Origin: a virus
Virus record (IMG/VR): IMGVR_UViG_3300036766_002289
Location: 216,056-280,055 of that record
Strand: one strand, 5' to 3'
Length of the DNA stretch: 64,000 nt
Below are positions 37,919 to 44,666 of this stretch, in pieces. Made by a program: the position numbers and the translations under genes. Within the stretch, counting starts at the first letter, position 1. Each line of letters opens with the position of its first letter. Under the pieces are notes generated by a model. It worked only from the letters and a program-made list of their open reading frames with translations, ran no database searches and had not been told where the DNA came from.

Positions 37919-38069
37919 TCGAGTAACCGTGACCCATGCCATCTTGACTTGGGACGGTAAAAATCGTAGTCAAGTGACTTTTAGTAATGGTGAGACTAAA
38001 TTAGTTTCCACCAATCGTCTAAAATTTAGCGTTAAGGACTTATTTCCTTGGGATAAGGCGGAAGTCTAA
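37857..38069 (+). CDS. Uncharacterised small protein
   Basis: 70 residues from ATG 37857; SD GCGAGGA. Basic and beta-rich, with FWNGNRVTVTHAILTWDGKN and FSNGETKLVSTNRLKF, which may form an SH3-like barrel. TAATG overlap with the next frame. Confidence 0.68.
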   Translation: MKPHYAIKEHQPPFQAFWNGNRVTVTHAILTWDGKNRSQVTFSNGETKLVSTNRLKFSVKDLFPWDKAEV

Positions 38070-38149
38070 TGGGACTTGGACGATTACCAGTTGGTACTCC
38101 AATTCGCCGTGTAACTGAGCAAGTTGCTGGCGGTGCAGAATTTGCCTGA
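38069..38149 (+). pseudogene. 26-codon frame continued in phase after a TGA
   Basis: MGLGRLPVGTPIRRVTEQVA onward, starting in TAATG. A TGA at 38147-38149 interrupts it; the same frame runs on, without another stop, into the frame annotated at 38180. TGA is a normal stop in this window, so this is a nonsense mutation, a sequence error or readthrough. Confidence 0.5.
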
Positions 38150-38179
38150 AACCCACATTCATTTGGCCGCACGGTCAGT

Positions 38180-38407
38180 GTGCCAGAAAAAATGAGATTT
38201 GAGGTTATGGATGGCCCTTCAGGGATTTGCGTGGACCTTCATTGTAAGTGCATGACTTCTGGGCAAAAGCCTTGGAAGTTAGGCGTGTTGAAACCTTGGT
38301 ATAAAGGCGAGTATGAAGTTCTGACCGAAAGGGAATTCCAGCTTCTTGCCCGTTATCACGATGAGACTTGTTGCCATGACCGACAAAGAACTAATTCAAA
38401 AACTTGA
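38180..38407 (+). CDS. Small protein, probably the 3' part of a TGA-interrupted gene
   Basis: 75 residues from GTG 38180 (ATG 38192 also possible); neither has a clear SD. MRFEVMDGPSGICVDLHCKC then LTEREFQLLARYHDETCCH. In frame with the 26-codon piece upstream, giving about 112 residues if read through. 32-base overlap with the next membrane peptide. Confidence 0.6.
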   Translation: MPEKMRFEVMDGPSGICVDLHCKCMTSGQKPWKLGVLKPWYKGEYEVLTEREFQLLARYHDETCCHDRQRTNSKT

Positions 38408-38501
38408 TGATGCACCTGATTACATTGCTAAATTATCTATATTATTAGCTATCTTAATACTTGTAATATATGGCTGCGTGAAGAGGTTAATATGGAGATG
38501 A
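38376..38501 (+). CDS. Very small membrane peptide
   Basis: 41 residues; soluble start MTDKELIQKLDDAPDYIAKL and one hydrophobic helix (about 20-35, SILLAILILVIYGC). It overlaps the nucleotidyltransferase start by 10 bases. Could be a holin-like or regulatory peptide; no evidence beyond topology. Confidence 0.55.
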   Translation: MTDKELIQKLDDAPDYIAKLSILLAILILVIYGCVKRLIWR

Positions 38502-39106
38502 CAGATATAGAATACTTTAGGGCCACTTATGGACTTAGGGAATGCGACGTTACGCTTATTCCTTATGGTTCAAGGGTATACGGTACGCATAATGATAAGT
38601 CAGACCATGATTTCATTGCCTTAGTCCCACCTAATCGGATGGTTGACACAGGCACTGAATATCATTGGAATTCACTGAACGTCCATATTTACAATCGGTT
38701 TGCTTTTCAGAAACAATTAGAAAAGCATAAGGTTCATACTCTGGAAGCATATTACTTGGCTGATAGTTGTGTGCCAAAGGAATTTAAGTTTGAATTGAGT
38801 TTGCCTCTTCTTAGGGAGTCTATCGCAGAAAAGGCGTCTCATAGTTTTGTAAAGGCTAAGAAGAAGATTGAAAAGGAAAATGATTTTTATATCGGGTGGA
38901 AGTCATTGTTCCATTCACTAAGAATTTTGAATTTCGGTATTCAGATTGCGAGTAAGGGTAAGATTTACGACTATTCGGCAGCGAATAATCATTGGTTTGA
39001 AATTAGGGATGCACAGCAATACAATTGGGATTACTTCAAGACTAAGTATCAACCTATTTACAATGAACTTGCTACTGAGTTCAGGAAGTTAGCTCCAAAG
39101 GAATAA
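38492..39106 (+). CDS. Predicted nucleotidyltransferase (Pol beta superfamily)
   Basis: 204 residues. LIPYGSRVYGTHNDKSDHDF (about 22-41) contains the GS (26-27) and D-x-D (38, 40) of the Pol beta nucleotidyltransferase fold, with YGT..SDxD as in the predicted nucleotidyltransferase group COG3541. Members of the superfamily add nucleotides to RNA, protein or small molecules; the substrate here is unknown. The third carboxylate is probably the strand around residues 65-70 (LNVHIY has none), so activity needs proof. ATG 38492 or 38498. It lies 11 kb upstream of a cyclic-phosphate receiver gene (49786); related genes have been linked to RNA repair (inference). Confidence 0.8.
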   Translation: MEMTDIEYFRATYGLRECDVTLIPYGSRVYGTHNDKSDHDFIALVPPNRMVDTGTEYHWNSLNVHIYNRFAFQKQLEKHKVHTLEAYYLADSCVPKEFKFELSLPLLRESIAEKASHSFVKAKKKIEKENDFYIGWKSLFHSLRILNFGIQIASKGKIYDYSAANNHWFEIRDAQQYNWDYFKTKYQPIYNELATEFRKLAPKE

Positions 39107-39108
39107 AA

Positions 39109-39366
39109 ATGGAAGATTCATTTAGTACAACCGCAATGTTAAGGACTATTCTGTTGCATACAAAGGATGGTTTATGGACCGTCTTAAAACGGGGTGATAG
39201 TATTTGTATTGTTGATAATTATGGTCGTTGTCGGCACCAGAGTAAAGGGCACGCTGCAACTGCCGTATCCCTGGCGGGGATGCTTGCAGAACGACCCCTG
39301 GATCAAATTGAGAATGCGGATGGTGCGTTGTACTTGGCGGCAGAAAGATTTATTAAAGGAGAATAA
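39109..39366 (+). CDS. Uncharacterised small protein
   Basis: 85 residues beginning MEDSFSTTAMLRTILLHTKD, with strand pattern GLWTVLKRGDSICIVDNYG. 2 bases after the previous stop; SD AAAGGAAT. No family recognised. Confidence 0.7.
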   Translation: MEDSFSTTAMLRTILLHTKDGLWTVLKRGDSICIVDNYGRCRHQSKGHAATAVSLAGMLAERPLDQIENADGALYLAAERFIKGE

Positions 39367-39367
39367 A

Positions 39368-39583
39368 ATGACTATTAACCGTCCTTCTTTAGAACGTCTG
39401 TTAAAGGCAGTCGATGAAGCTGTCCTTTACAAAACTGTGGGCAAATTACAGGAATTGAGACAGATTAGGGAAGATTTCCGTATGGCAGAATTGGCATCAT
39501 TGGTTACTGATGTTGTCGAAGCATTTGCACCTGAGAACATTAACCAAGTAGCATATCGAGGGCTATTCAGAGATGATTACTAA
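39368..39583 (+). CDS. Uncharacterised helical protein
   Basis: 71 residues from ATG 39368; SD AAAGGAGAA. Helical throughout (LERLLKAVDEAVLYKTVGKL). An upstream frame to 39194 runs under the previous gene and is rejected. 11-base overlap with the L12-like gene. Confidence 0.72.
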   Translation: MTINRPSLERLLKAVDEAVLYKTVGKLQELRQIREDFRMAELASLVTDVVEAFAPENINQVAYRGLFRDDY

Positions 39584-39983
39584 TCTTCTTAACCAAGATG
39601 TGATTTATGAAGACGTGACTTCCACGCGGGTCACTAGTGGCAAGGAATATAAAATTTGTGCTATTTATCAGTACGAAGATGAAGTTATGTTGGGTATTGT
39701 AGATGATGCAGGTAAGATGATTTTCGGAGTTGCTCCAGCCTTCGTAAGAATTAACAATAATCATAGTTATACGGTGTTCTTGTATTACAGTTTGAACAAG
39801 AAGATTATGGCAATTAAGGCTGCAAGAGAAATCACTGGTATTGACCTTAAAGAAGCCAAAGACTTAGTTGAAGCACACCCAGAAGGGGTTAGGGTCAAAA
39901 AGAACTTAACTCACTCAGAGGCTAGAGAAGTATTAAACATTATTGAGGCCAATGGTTTAGAAGGCCGAATCGTTAAGGAGTAA
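39573..39983 (+). CDS. Protein with ribosomal L7/L12 C-terminal domain
   Basis: 136 residues. Residues 76-136 read KKIMAIKAAREITGIDLKEA, then KDLVEAHPEGVRVKKNLTHS and EAREVLNIIEANGLEGRIV, closely following the bL12 C-terminal domain (K-I-x-V-I-K-x-V-R-x-x-T-G-L-x-L-K-E-A-K-x-L-V-E). In ribosomes that domain recruits translation factors to the stalk. The N-terminal 70 residues are not the L12 dimerisation domain but a beta-rich unit (KEYKICAIYQYEDEVMLGIV). L12-like proteins have been reported in uncultivated phages. A role in steering host translation factors is inferred. It overlaps the preceding gene by 11 bases. Confidence 0.86.
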   Translation: MITNLLNQDVIYEDVTSTRVTSGKEYKICAIYQYEDEVMLGIVDDAGKMIFGVAPAFVRINNNHSYTVFLYYSLNKKIMAIKAAREITGIDLKEAKDLVEAHPEGVRVKKNLTHSEAREVLNIIEANGLEGRIVKE

Positions 39984-39985
39984 AC

Positions 39986-40417
39986 ATGGATTGTCCCACA
40001 TGTGGAAGTGATGAAAAAGACATGCCTTACGTAGGACATGGTGCCACCATTGATGAATGGCAAAGATGCGATGAATGCGGTGATGTATTGTGTCCTGATT
40101 CATGGCACAAAATGGAAAAAGTGTATTGTCTTGTTTGCGATAAAGAATTGGACTATAACGCATGTCCGAGTCATCGTGGCGGCGTGAACGACGGTGGTTT
40201 TATGTTAGTTAGTTTCCACTATGGAAGTTGCCACGATCAATGTCATGGTTTTCATGGAAGAAAATCCCATAGAGATGCGCCGCCTATGCATCCTTATACT
40301 AAACTGCTTACCTGCGATGAAATTGAAGCCTTTATTTGCGATAATTGTTTTGAGAAAAAGTTTGACAAGATGAAGGGTTATGATATCGAAAAAAATGACA
40401 GAGTTAAAATAGTATAA
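39986..40417 (+). CDS. Cys/His-rich zinc-binding protein
   Basis: 143 residues with at least four C-x2-C pairs (CPTC, CDEC, CLVC, CDNC) and several His (HGRKSHRDAPPMHPY). Probably three or more zinc ions, perhaps RING/ribbon-like. 2 bases after the L12-like gene stop, so co-transcribed. Function unknown. Confidence 0.75.
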   Translation: MDCPTCGSDEKDMPYVGHGATIDEWQRCDECGDVLCPDSWHKMEKVYCLVCDKELDYNACPSHRGGVNDGGFMLVSFHYGSCHDQCHGFHGRKSHRDAPPMHPYTKLLTCDEIEAFICDNCFEKKFDKMKGYDIEKNDRVKIV

Positions 40418-40434
40418 ATTACTAAGGAATAAAC

Positions 40435-40644
40435 ATGGACTTATCATTACAAATTACAGTATTAACTGTAGCGGGCCTGATTAGTGCCCTTTTAATAGGA
40501 CTTGGTGCGTTTCTTGGCACAAGAGACGGCAACCCCGAACAAAAAGAGGCTAATAAGGTATTAGCTGGCCTATTTGGGTTCGCTGGTGTCGGCCTTCTAA
40601 TATTCGCAATTGTAGTTGCAACAGGTTGGAAACCGCCCCGATAG
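40435..40644 (+). CDS. Two-helix membrane protein
   Basis: 69 residues; hydrophobic helices at about 5-27 and 42-64 (LFGFAGVGLLIFAIVVATG), charged loop between. Its TAG stop is the first codon of a boundary element. Confidence 0.7.
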   Translation: MDLSLQITVLTVAGLISALLIGLGAFLGTRDGNPEQKEANKVLAGLFGFAGVGLLIFAIVVATGWKPPR

Positions 40645-40657
40645 CTTAGTTGTACCA
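40642..40657 (+). repeat. Boundary element copy 8
   Basis: Exact 16-mer supplying the upstream TAG stop; ATG 40666 is 8 nt downstream with no SD between. Confidence 0.9.
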
Positions 40658-40665
40658 TCAGTGTC

Positions 40666-40836
40666 ATGATTACCTACAAGCAAATCGAATGTTTACCACC
40701 AAATCATCCATTGGTCAAGCAGTATTACAGAGAACTGCAAGACTTTGAGATGTACGAAAAGCGTGTAGGTGACAATAATCCAGCGAACGGAGAAGAAGAT
40801 GCTACCCAAATGGCCCGCAATCCTGGTTGTCGGTAA
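40666..40836 (+). CDS. Uncharacterised small protein
   Basis: 56 residues, MITYKQIECLPPNHPLVKQY onward, acidic C-terminal half. Starts 8 nt after a boundary element and lacks an SD. It overlaps the next gene by 38 bases. Confidence 0.6.
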   Translation: MITYKQIECLPPNHPLVKQYYRELQDFEMYEKRVGDNNPANGEEDATQMARNPGCR

Positions 40837-41221
40837 GAAAGTTACCGAACAGCAAGCTGCGCAAATTATTATTCGTACTTGTGGCATGTCTTTCTATACA
40901 AATGACCATAAGTACGAGAAGCAATTGTATGAAGCTGCTGGTATTAAGTTCAGCAAAGAACCTTTTCTTGACTATGACAGCGTAGATGCCGCCATTCTTA
41001 AGTATGGTTGCTGCAAGAAGCTTGATTATCTACAGAATCATCGCGTTGTTTCTAGCTGGATTGGTGGTTCTCATGGCTGGTGCGATTGGGACGGCAGCAT
41101 TGGCTGCGATAATTATAATATCGGTAAATGGCCAAATGAAGAAGAAGTCTTGCAAGAATGGCAAACCATTGCCGAAGCCTTTCCTTATCTTGATCTTCGC
41201 TGCTCAATTAATGAGCGGTGA
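40799..41221 (+). CDS. Uncharacterised conserved-type protein
   Basis: 140 residues from ATG 40799 with SD GGAGAAG. LPKWPAILVVGKKVTEQQAA then IIIRTCGMSFYTNDHKYEKQ and WIGGSHGWCDWDGSIGCDNY; I recall this pattern from hypothetical proteins of phages and actinobacteria. Trp/Cys/Asp-rich middle. Function unknown. Confidence 0.75.
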   Translation: MLPKWPAILVVGKKVTEQQAAQIIIRTCGMSFYTNDHKYEKQLYEAAGIKFSKEPFLDYDSVDAAILKYGCCKKLDYLQNHRVVSSWIGGSHGWCDWDGSIGCDNYNIGKWPNEEEVLQEWQTIAEAFPYLDLRCSINER

Positions 41222-41423
41222 AAGTTGCGAAGAAAGCACGTATCCCCTTGTGGAATACAGTGTTAGCGAAGGGGAAGCGTTTATGTTTGAGCCTGGTGAT
41301 AAGCTAATCGAACCAGTTGGGATTACTGATGAAGTCCTTTTGAACAGGCTTAACAATCCATTGGCTGAACGTGGGTGTGATTTAGACCGATTTAAGTGGG
41401 CATTGAAAATTTGTGAGGTATAA
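41211..41423 (+). CDS. Uncharacterised small protein
   Basis: 70 residues from ATG 41211 (MSGESCEESTYPLVEYSVSE), 11-base overlap with the previous gene. Acidic. A longer in-frame extension lies wholly under the previous gene and is rejected. Confidence 0.64.
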   Translation: MSGESCEESTYPLVEYSVSEGEAFMFEPGDKLIEPVGITDEVLLNRLNNPLAERGCDLDRFKWALKICEV

Positions 41424-41424
41424 A

Positions 41425-41829
41425 ATGTCTATTCAGTATGATGTAAAAAACAATCGCGTTAAGCACAAGCTTGATTATTTGTCCAACTATGACTTAGAAG
41501 GGGAGTTCGGCAAGGTAATTAAGTCCCTTGAAAAGAAATTTGAAGACGAAAAGACTTATTATTCAACCGCCCGTAAGGTAAGTGAGACTAACTATAATGG
41601 CGGTGCTTATGCCGATGGTACCAGCACAAAAATGGTCACTTTTGATAAGTTTTCTATTGAAATTGGCTATTTGGATGGCGACCATAAAGAACTCCAAATT
41701 TGGGGCGAACGTGATATCCTTCCCGAAGAGAATGAAGCCTTAATTAAAAAGGCACTTGAGGACAAGAAGAAGCATGATGAGTATAAGCGGGCACAGTATG
41801 AAGCATTAAAGAAGGAACTTGGCGAATGA
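41425..41829 (+). CDS. Uncharacterised protein
   Basis: 134 residues from ATG 41425; SD GAGG. Charged and helical, with a C-terminal coiled coil (EALIKKALEDKKKHDEYKRA). ATGA overlap with the next gene. Confidence 0.72.
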   Translation: MSIQYDVKNNRVKHKLDYLSNYDLEGEFGKVIKSLEKKFEDEKTYYSTARKVSETNYNGGAYADGTSTKMVTFDKFSIEIGYLDGDHKELQIWGERDILPEENEALIKKALEDKKKHDEYKRAQYEALKKELGE

Positions 41830-41966
41830 ATATTGAGAGTGGATTGCAGGTAATGGCAGACAAATACCCTAAGCACTTTGCAGATTTCATGAGTGAAGAA
41901 GATGATTGCGTTACTGCTGACGTTTTCCTTCAATGCTGTTTGTTTGGTGACATTATCTATGGCTAA
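41826..41966 (+). CDS. Small protein
   Basis: 46 residues: MNIESGLQVMADKYPKHFAD then acidic and Cys-containing end. ATGA overlap with the previous gene; 8-base overlap with the next frame. No family recognised. Confidence 0.58.
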   Translation: MNIESGLQVMADKYPKHFADFMSEEDDCVTADVFLQCCLFGDIIYG

Positions 41967-42054
41967 TTCCAAGGTTTGCAGAATAGTTATCCAAAGACTA
42001 TTAAGCACAATCATTGTGCCAATTCTTGGCATAATTAGTTTTAACATGAGGTAA
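41959..42054 (+). CDS. Very small basic membrane peptide
   Basis: 31 residues, MANSKVCRIVIQRLLSTIIV then PILGIISFNMR; a short hydrophobic helix with basic ends. Supported only by overlap spacing and topology. Confidence 0.4.
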   Translation: MANSKVCRIVIQRLLSTIIVPILGIISFNMR

Positions 42055-42060
42055 ATTGTA

Positions 42061-42543
42061 GTGAGTGCGGATAAAGAAAGACGGCGAGAATATAACAGAA
42101 AATACTATTTAGATAACAAAAAAGAATTGGCGGTTAAAAAGCGACAGCACTACCTGGCCAACCGAGAGTATTATGATGAAAAAACGCGGCAATGGAATAG
42201 GAATAATCCAGAAAAGCATCTAATAATCAGTAGACGGCAACGAAAAAAGTTAAGAGATAAATATGTTCCACGATTAGCTAAACTAGATGCAATCAAACTG
42301 AAATATGGCTGTTGTAATCCAGAATGTAAGTGGTGTGGGTCTTTTAAGTCGGTACAACTAGACTTTCATCATGTTGATCCTTCGACTAAGTTGTTTACTA
42401 TTGGTGGTCGTAGGTTGGCTTTGGGTAATGATAAGATCGTGGCTGAAATAAACAAATGCACTGTCCTTTGTGCTGTTTGCCATAGAGATGTTGACAATTT
42501 GGATTGTAGCAAGTTTATAATTTGCACCGTTAGAGAATTTTAG
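42061..42543 (+). CDS. HNH endonuclease (homing type)
   Basis: 160 residues from GTG 42061, with GAGG 9 bases upstream. Basic N-terminal half (RREYNRKYYLDNKKELAVKK), then CCNPECKWCGSFKSVQLDFH (about 82-101) and HHVDPSTKLFTI, ending CAVCHRDVD: a zinc-bound HNH core of the C-x2-C...LDFHH...C-x2-CH type. Distinct from the HNH proteins at 2875 and 46672. Its TAG stop is the first codon of a boundary element. Target unknown. Confidence 0.85.
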   Translation: MSADKERRREYNRKYYLDNKKELAVKKRQHYLANREYYDEKTRQWNRNNPEKHLIISRRQRKKLRDKYVPRLAKLDAIKLKYGCCNPECKWCGSFKSVQLDFHHVDPSTKLFTIGGRRLALGNDKIVAEINKCTVLCAVCHRDVDNLDCSKFIICTVREF

Positions 42544-42556
42544 CTTAGTTGTACCA
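42541..42556 (+). repeat. Boundary element copy 9
   Basis: Exact 16-mer supplying the HNH stop; it ends exactly where the stop codon of the convergent minus-strand gene begins (42557), so here it is not followed by a plus-strand start. Confidence 0.9.
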
Positions 42557-42763
42557 TTAAGGGCACATCAAGTCTAACACGGCTGTAAAGCCAGCTAGGA
42601 CTGATTTCCATTTTGCTGGAAAGAATGGGAATGCCGCTACCAATACGATGATTGGTTTGGCCGCTTTGTAATATACACAAAGTTGGGCTGCTGGGTTTGC
42701 CGCATTGACTTGCGGGAGTGGTGCGAACGACGTAACGTGTTGGTCTACTGCTTCAAAATCCAT
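42557..42763 (-). CDS. Small hydrophobic minus-strand protein
   Basis: 68 residues read from 42763 with SD AAGGAGA 6 bases upstream. MDFEAVDQHVTSFAPLPQVN then Ala/Val/Phe-rich helices (KPIIVLVAAFPFFPAKW, VLAGFTAVLDLM). A TATATAAT lies just upstream of the SD. It is the only minus-strand gene between 37.5 and 48.8 kb and may be a late or inserted gene. Confidence 0.66.
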   Translation of the reverse strand: MDFEAVDQHVTSFAPLPQVNAANPAAQLCVYYKAAKPIIVLVAAFPFFPAKWKSVLAGFTAVLDLMCP

Positions 42764-42811
42764 ATGAATCTCCTTTTGATTATATAGAAGCCAAGGTCAA
42801 ATAAAAGCGTA

Positions 42812-42924
42812 GTTTAATGGCGTGCTGAAGGGCACTCTTAGAACATCGGGCATGACAGCCCGAAGGTGCAGGGTGAGAACGACTCGCAAAGCGTTTATGC
42901 CTAATCCCTGCCGTTTGATTAAAC
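42812..42924 (+). ncRNA. Structured RNA related to the tRNA-like RNA at 28361
   Basis: Closing stem GTTTAAT (42812-42818) with ATTAAAC (42918-42924); hairpin GTGC-TGAAGG-GCAC (42822-42835); hairpin TCGGGC-ATGACA-GCCCGA (42846-42863); stem GCAGGG (42868-42873) with CCCTGC (42906-42911) enclosing GAG-AACGA-CTC and GCAAAGCG. The order of conserved pieces TGAAGGGC, CTCT..GA.CA, GACA and GACTCG-N-AAA matches the 28361 RNA while stem sequences differ. TAGTTTAATGG at 42810-42820 with GAAC at 42841 also looks like a tRNA D-arm carrying an insertion. No protein frame fits this stretch. Confidence 0.66.
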
Positions 42925-42939
42925 AATGGGGAATTATTA

Positions 42940-43104
42940 ATGAAATACAAGTATGTGTCTATAACCTATTCTAACGAAGACAATATGATGGTAGAGTTAA
43001 ACATTTTAGGCAAGTTTGGATGGGAACTTGTTTCAGTTTGTTATTGCGAGAGTCGTTTTGTCGCATTTTTAATGCAAAAGGAAGTCGATGAGCCTATTGC
43101 TTAG
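42940..43104 (+). CDS. DUF4177-like small protein
   Basis: 54 residues; ELNILGKFGWELVSVCYCES (about 19-38) is a typical GWELV core, paralogous in style to the protein at 3746. SD is TGGGGAA. Its TAG stop lies in a boundary element. Preceded by the structured RNA, which could act as its leader. Confidence 0.7.
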   Translation: MKYKYVSITYSNEDNMMVELNILGKFGWELVSVCYCESRFVAFLMQKEVDEPIA

Positions 43105-43112
43105 TTGTACCA
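43097..43112 (+). repeat. Boundary element copy 10 (TTGCTTAG variant)
   Basis: Contains the upstream stop TAG (43102-43104); 19 nt before ATG 43132. Confidence 0.85.
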
Positions 43113-43131
43113 GTAAATCAAAGGGGACAAA

Positions 43132-43326
43132 ATGACGAACTACATCCCGTGTATGAAGTGTGCCCAACGATTTACTAAAGACTGGAATTGGTATATTTGC
43201 GACGAATGCGGCTATCGAGTATGTCAGAGTTGTTTTCCAAGGCAAACTGGTCCTTATAATAACTCTGGCGGATTTAAGTGTTCACAGTGCCAATACGGAC
43301 ACCTCGAACAGGAGGATGATGACTAA
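43132..43326 (+). CDS. Zinc-finger small protein
   Basis: 64 residues with CMKCAQRF, CDECGYRVCQSC and CSQCQYG: four pairs of Cys, RING-like in spacing. SD AAAGGGGA. TAATG overlap with the next gene. Confidence 0.75.
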   Translation: MTNYIPCMKCAQRFTKDWNWYICDECGYRVCQSCFPRQTGPYNNSGGFKCSQCQYGHLEQEDDD

Positions 43327-43520
43327 TGGAAATCCTGAATAAGCTTCTCAAGATGCAAGCTAAAGCTTTCACAGTTGAAGAACTTAAGTTCCTGATTAAT
43401 TTGGATATTAAGTTGTTCCCGCATGATTATCTTCTTGGGAAGGAAGTTGAAAAGATTTACAATAGGCTCAGGGGTCTTCCGATGGAACAAGGTGGCATCG
43501 AAGGCGGGTATCAATTCTAA
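43326..43520 (+). CDS. Uncharacterised small protein
   Basis: 64 residues, helical and basic-acidic mixed (LLKMQAKAFTVEELKFLINL). TAATG overlaps at both ends. No family recognised. Confidence 0.7.
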   Translation: MEILNKLLKMQAKAFTVEELKFLINLDIKLFPHDYLLGKEVEKIYNRLRGLPMEQGGIEGGYQF

Positions 43521-43858
43521 TGAACGTTAGAACTATCCTAGAAAATGCCAGGAATCTCTTGCCATTAGAGGTAAGAAGCGTCGAAACTAAGCCAATACCG
43601 CTTGGTCCTTTAACGGGCACCTTAGACGAATTTGATGAGTTTATGTCTCATAATGAATATGAATTAGCCTTTGATGCAATTGAGGTAGTGGGCTTTAAGG
43701 CAAAGGCTAGTTTGGAATTTTGGAGGACTTTGGCTCAAGCTGGAATCGTAATGGGCCTTTTTAAGGAAATTAAAAATGGAAGCTATCAAGAATCAGTTGA
43801 ACGATATCCTGAAGGATATGGAAATTCCCGCGATGAGACGGGAATTAACCCCTCATAA
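43520..43858 (+). CDS. Uncharacterised protein
   Basis: 112 residues; helical, VEVVGFKAKASLEFWRTLAQ-type core around 65-90. Its last 27 codons overlap the next gene by 83 bases, far more than is usual here, so the C-terminus may be out of frame. Confidence 0.66.
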   Translation: MNVRTILENARNLLPLEVRSVETKPIPLGPLTGTLDEFDEFMSHNEYELAFDAIEVVGFKAKASLEFWRTLAQAGIVMGLFKEIKNGSYQESVERYPEGYGNSRDETGINPS

Positions 43859-43985
43859 CCTTCGTTGGCTTGCTCGTAATCTTCATTTTAATAATCGAAC
43901 GAAGCCTGAATTCGGCACTGCAATTCATTTTATCCAACATCTTTTATGGTCCCAAGATGATAGTTCCTTAATCATTGGAGAATAA
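43776..43985 (+). CDS. Uncharacterised small protein
   Basis: 69 residues with SD AAGGAAA (43764-43770). LTPHNLRWLARNLHFNNRTK in the middle. An in-frame ATG at 43818 would reduce the overlap with the upstream gene. No family recognised. Confidence 0.64.
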   Translation: MEAIKNQLNDILKDMEIPAMRRELTPHNLRWLARNLHFNNRTKPEFGTAIHFIQHLLWSQDDSSLIIGE

Positions 43986-43987
43986 CT

Positions 43988-44497
43988 ATGTCTACTTCGA
44001 CTGACGGCCAGATTTGTTATGGTATCCCTTTTGAGAACTTGGACTTTCCTTGGGAAGGGAAGTATGAAGGTGACATTGAAAAATGGTGGCAAGACGTTAA
44101 TGGATTTAAGCATTCTGTTGAGATTTATTCAGACACCGATAAAAGTGGTTATATTGACGGGCAAAAGCCTAAGCAGTCAGTGATTGATACATATTATAAG
44201 GAAGAAAGGGAGTGGCTGAAGACTAATCCACTGCCAGTTGAATTGGTGAATTATTGCAGTGGTGGAGCCCCACTTTATATTTTGGCAGTCCCCGAGTCTT
44301 TCAAAAGTAACAGCCGTGGGTTTCCGCTTGAATTCAACCCTGCCGAACTTCAGGTGACTCCAGAACAGAGACAGAATCTTATTGATTTCTGCGAGAAATA
44401 TCTGGGAGAAAAGATTGCAAAACACAACGACGAAGAATACAATGATGTTAAGATTACGCTGGAACCGAAATGGTATTTGACCAGCTATTGGGGGTAA
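43988..44497 (+). CDS. Uncharacterised protein
   Basis: 169 residues, SD GGAGAA. Acidic and aromatic (FENLDFPWEGKYEGDIEKWW), then PLPVELVNYCSGGAPLYILA (about 76-95). A pattern I recall from hypothetical proteins of bacteria. Function unknown. Confidence 0.75.
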   Translation: MSTSTDGQICYGIPFENLDFPWEGKYEGDIEKWWQDVNGFKHSVEIYSDTDKSGYIDGQKPKQSVIDTYYKEEREWLKTNPLPVELVNYCSGGAPLYILAVPESFKSNSRGFPLEFNPAELQVTPEQRQNLIDFCEKYLGEKIAKHNDEEYNDVKITLEPKWYLTSYWG

Positions 44498-44498
44498 G

Positions 44499-44666
44499 AT
44501 GGATATTCATTTAACGAATGAACAAGCTAAATGGCTTGTTGCTCATTTGGATGCTTTGCTTGAGGACCGAGATTGGGGCCGAGTCAAAATGGAAGCCGAT
44601 CAACGGGAACATGCTCAAACTATTCACGATAAAATTGACAAAGTATTAATTTCCAGGCAATGGTAA
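44499..44666 (+). CDS. Small helical protein
   Basis: 55 residues: LTNEQAKWLVAHLDALLEDR and a His-containing helix. 1 base after the previous stop; TAATG overlap with the next gene. No family recognised. Confidence 0.62.
   Translation: MDIHLTNEQAKWLVAHLDALLEDRDWGRVKMEADQREHAQTIHDKIDKVLISRQW

Noticed and set aside
37806-38069. Longer start for the gene at 37857
   Set aside because: The extra 17 codons run under the previous gene and have no SD.
44635-44664. TTGACA in 44635-44640 as a promoter
   Set aside because: No acceptable -10 at 16-18 bases; the sequence is coding for a small protein.
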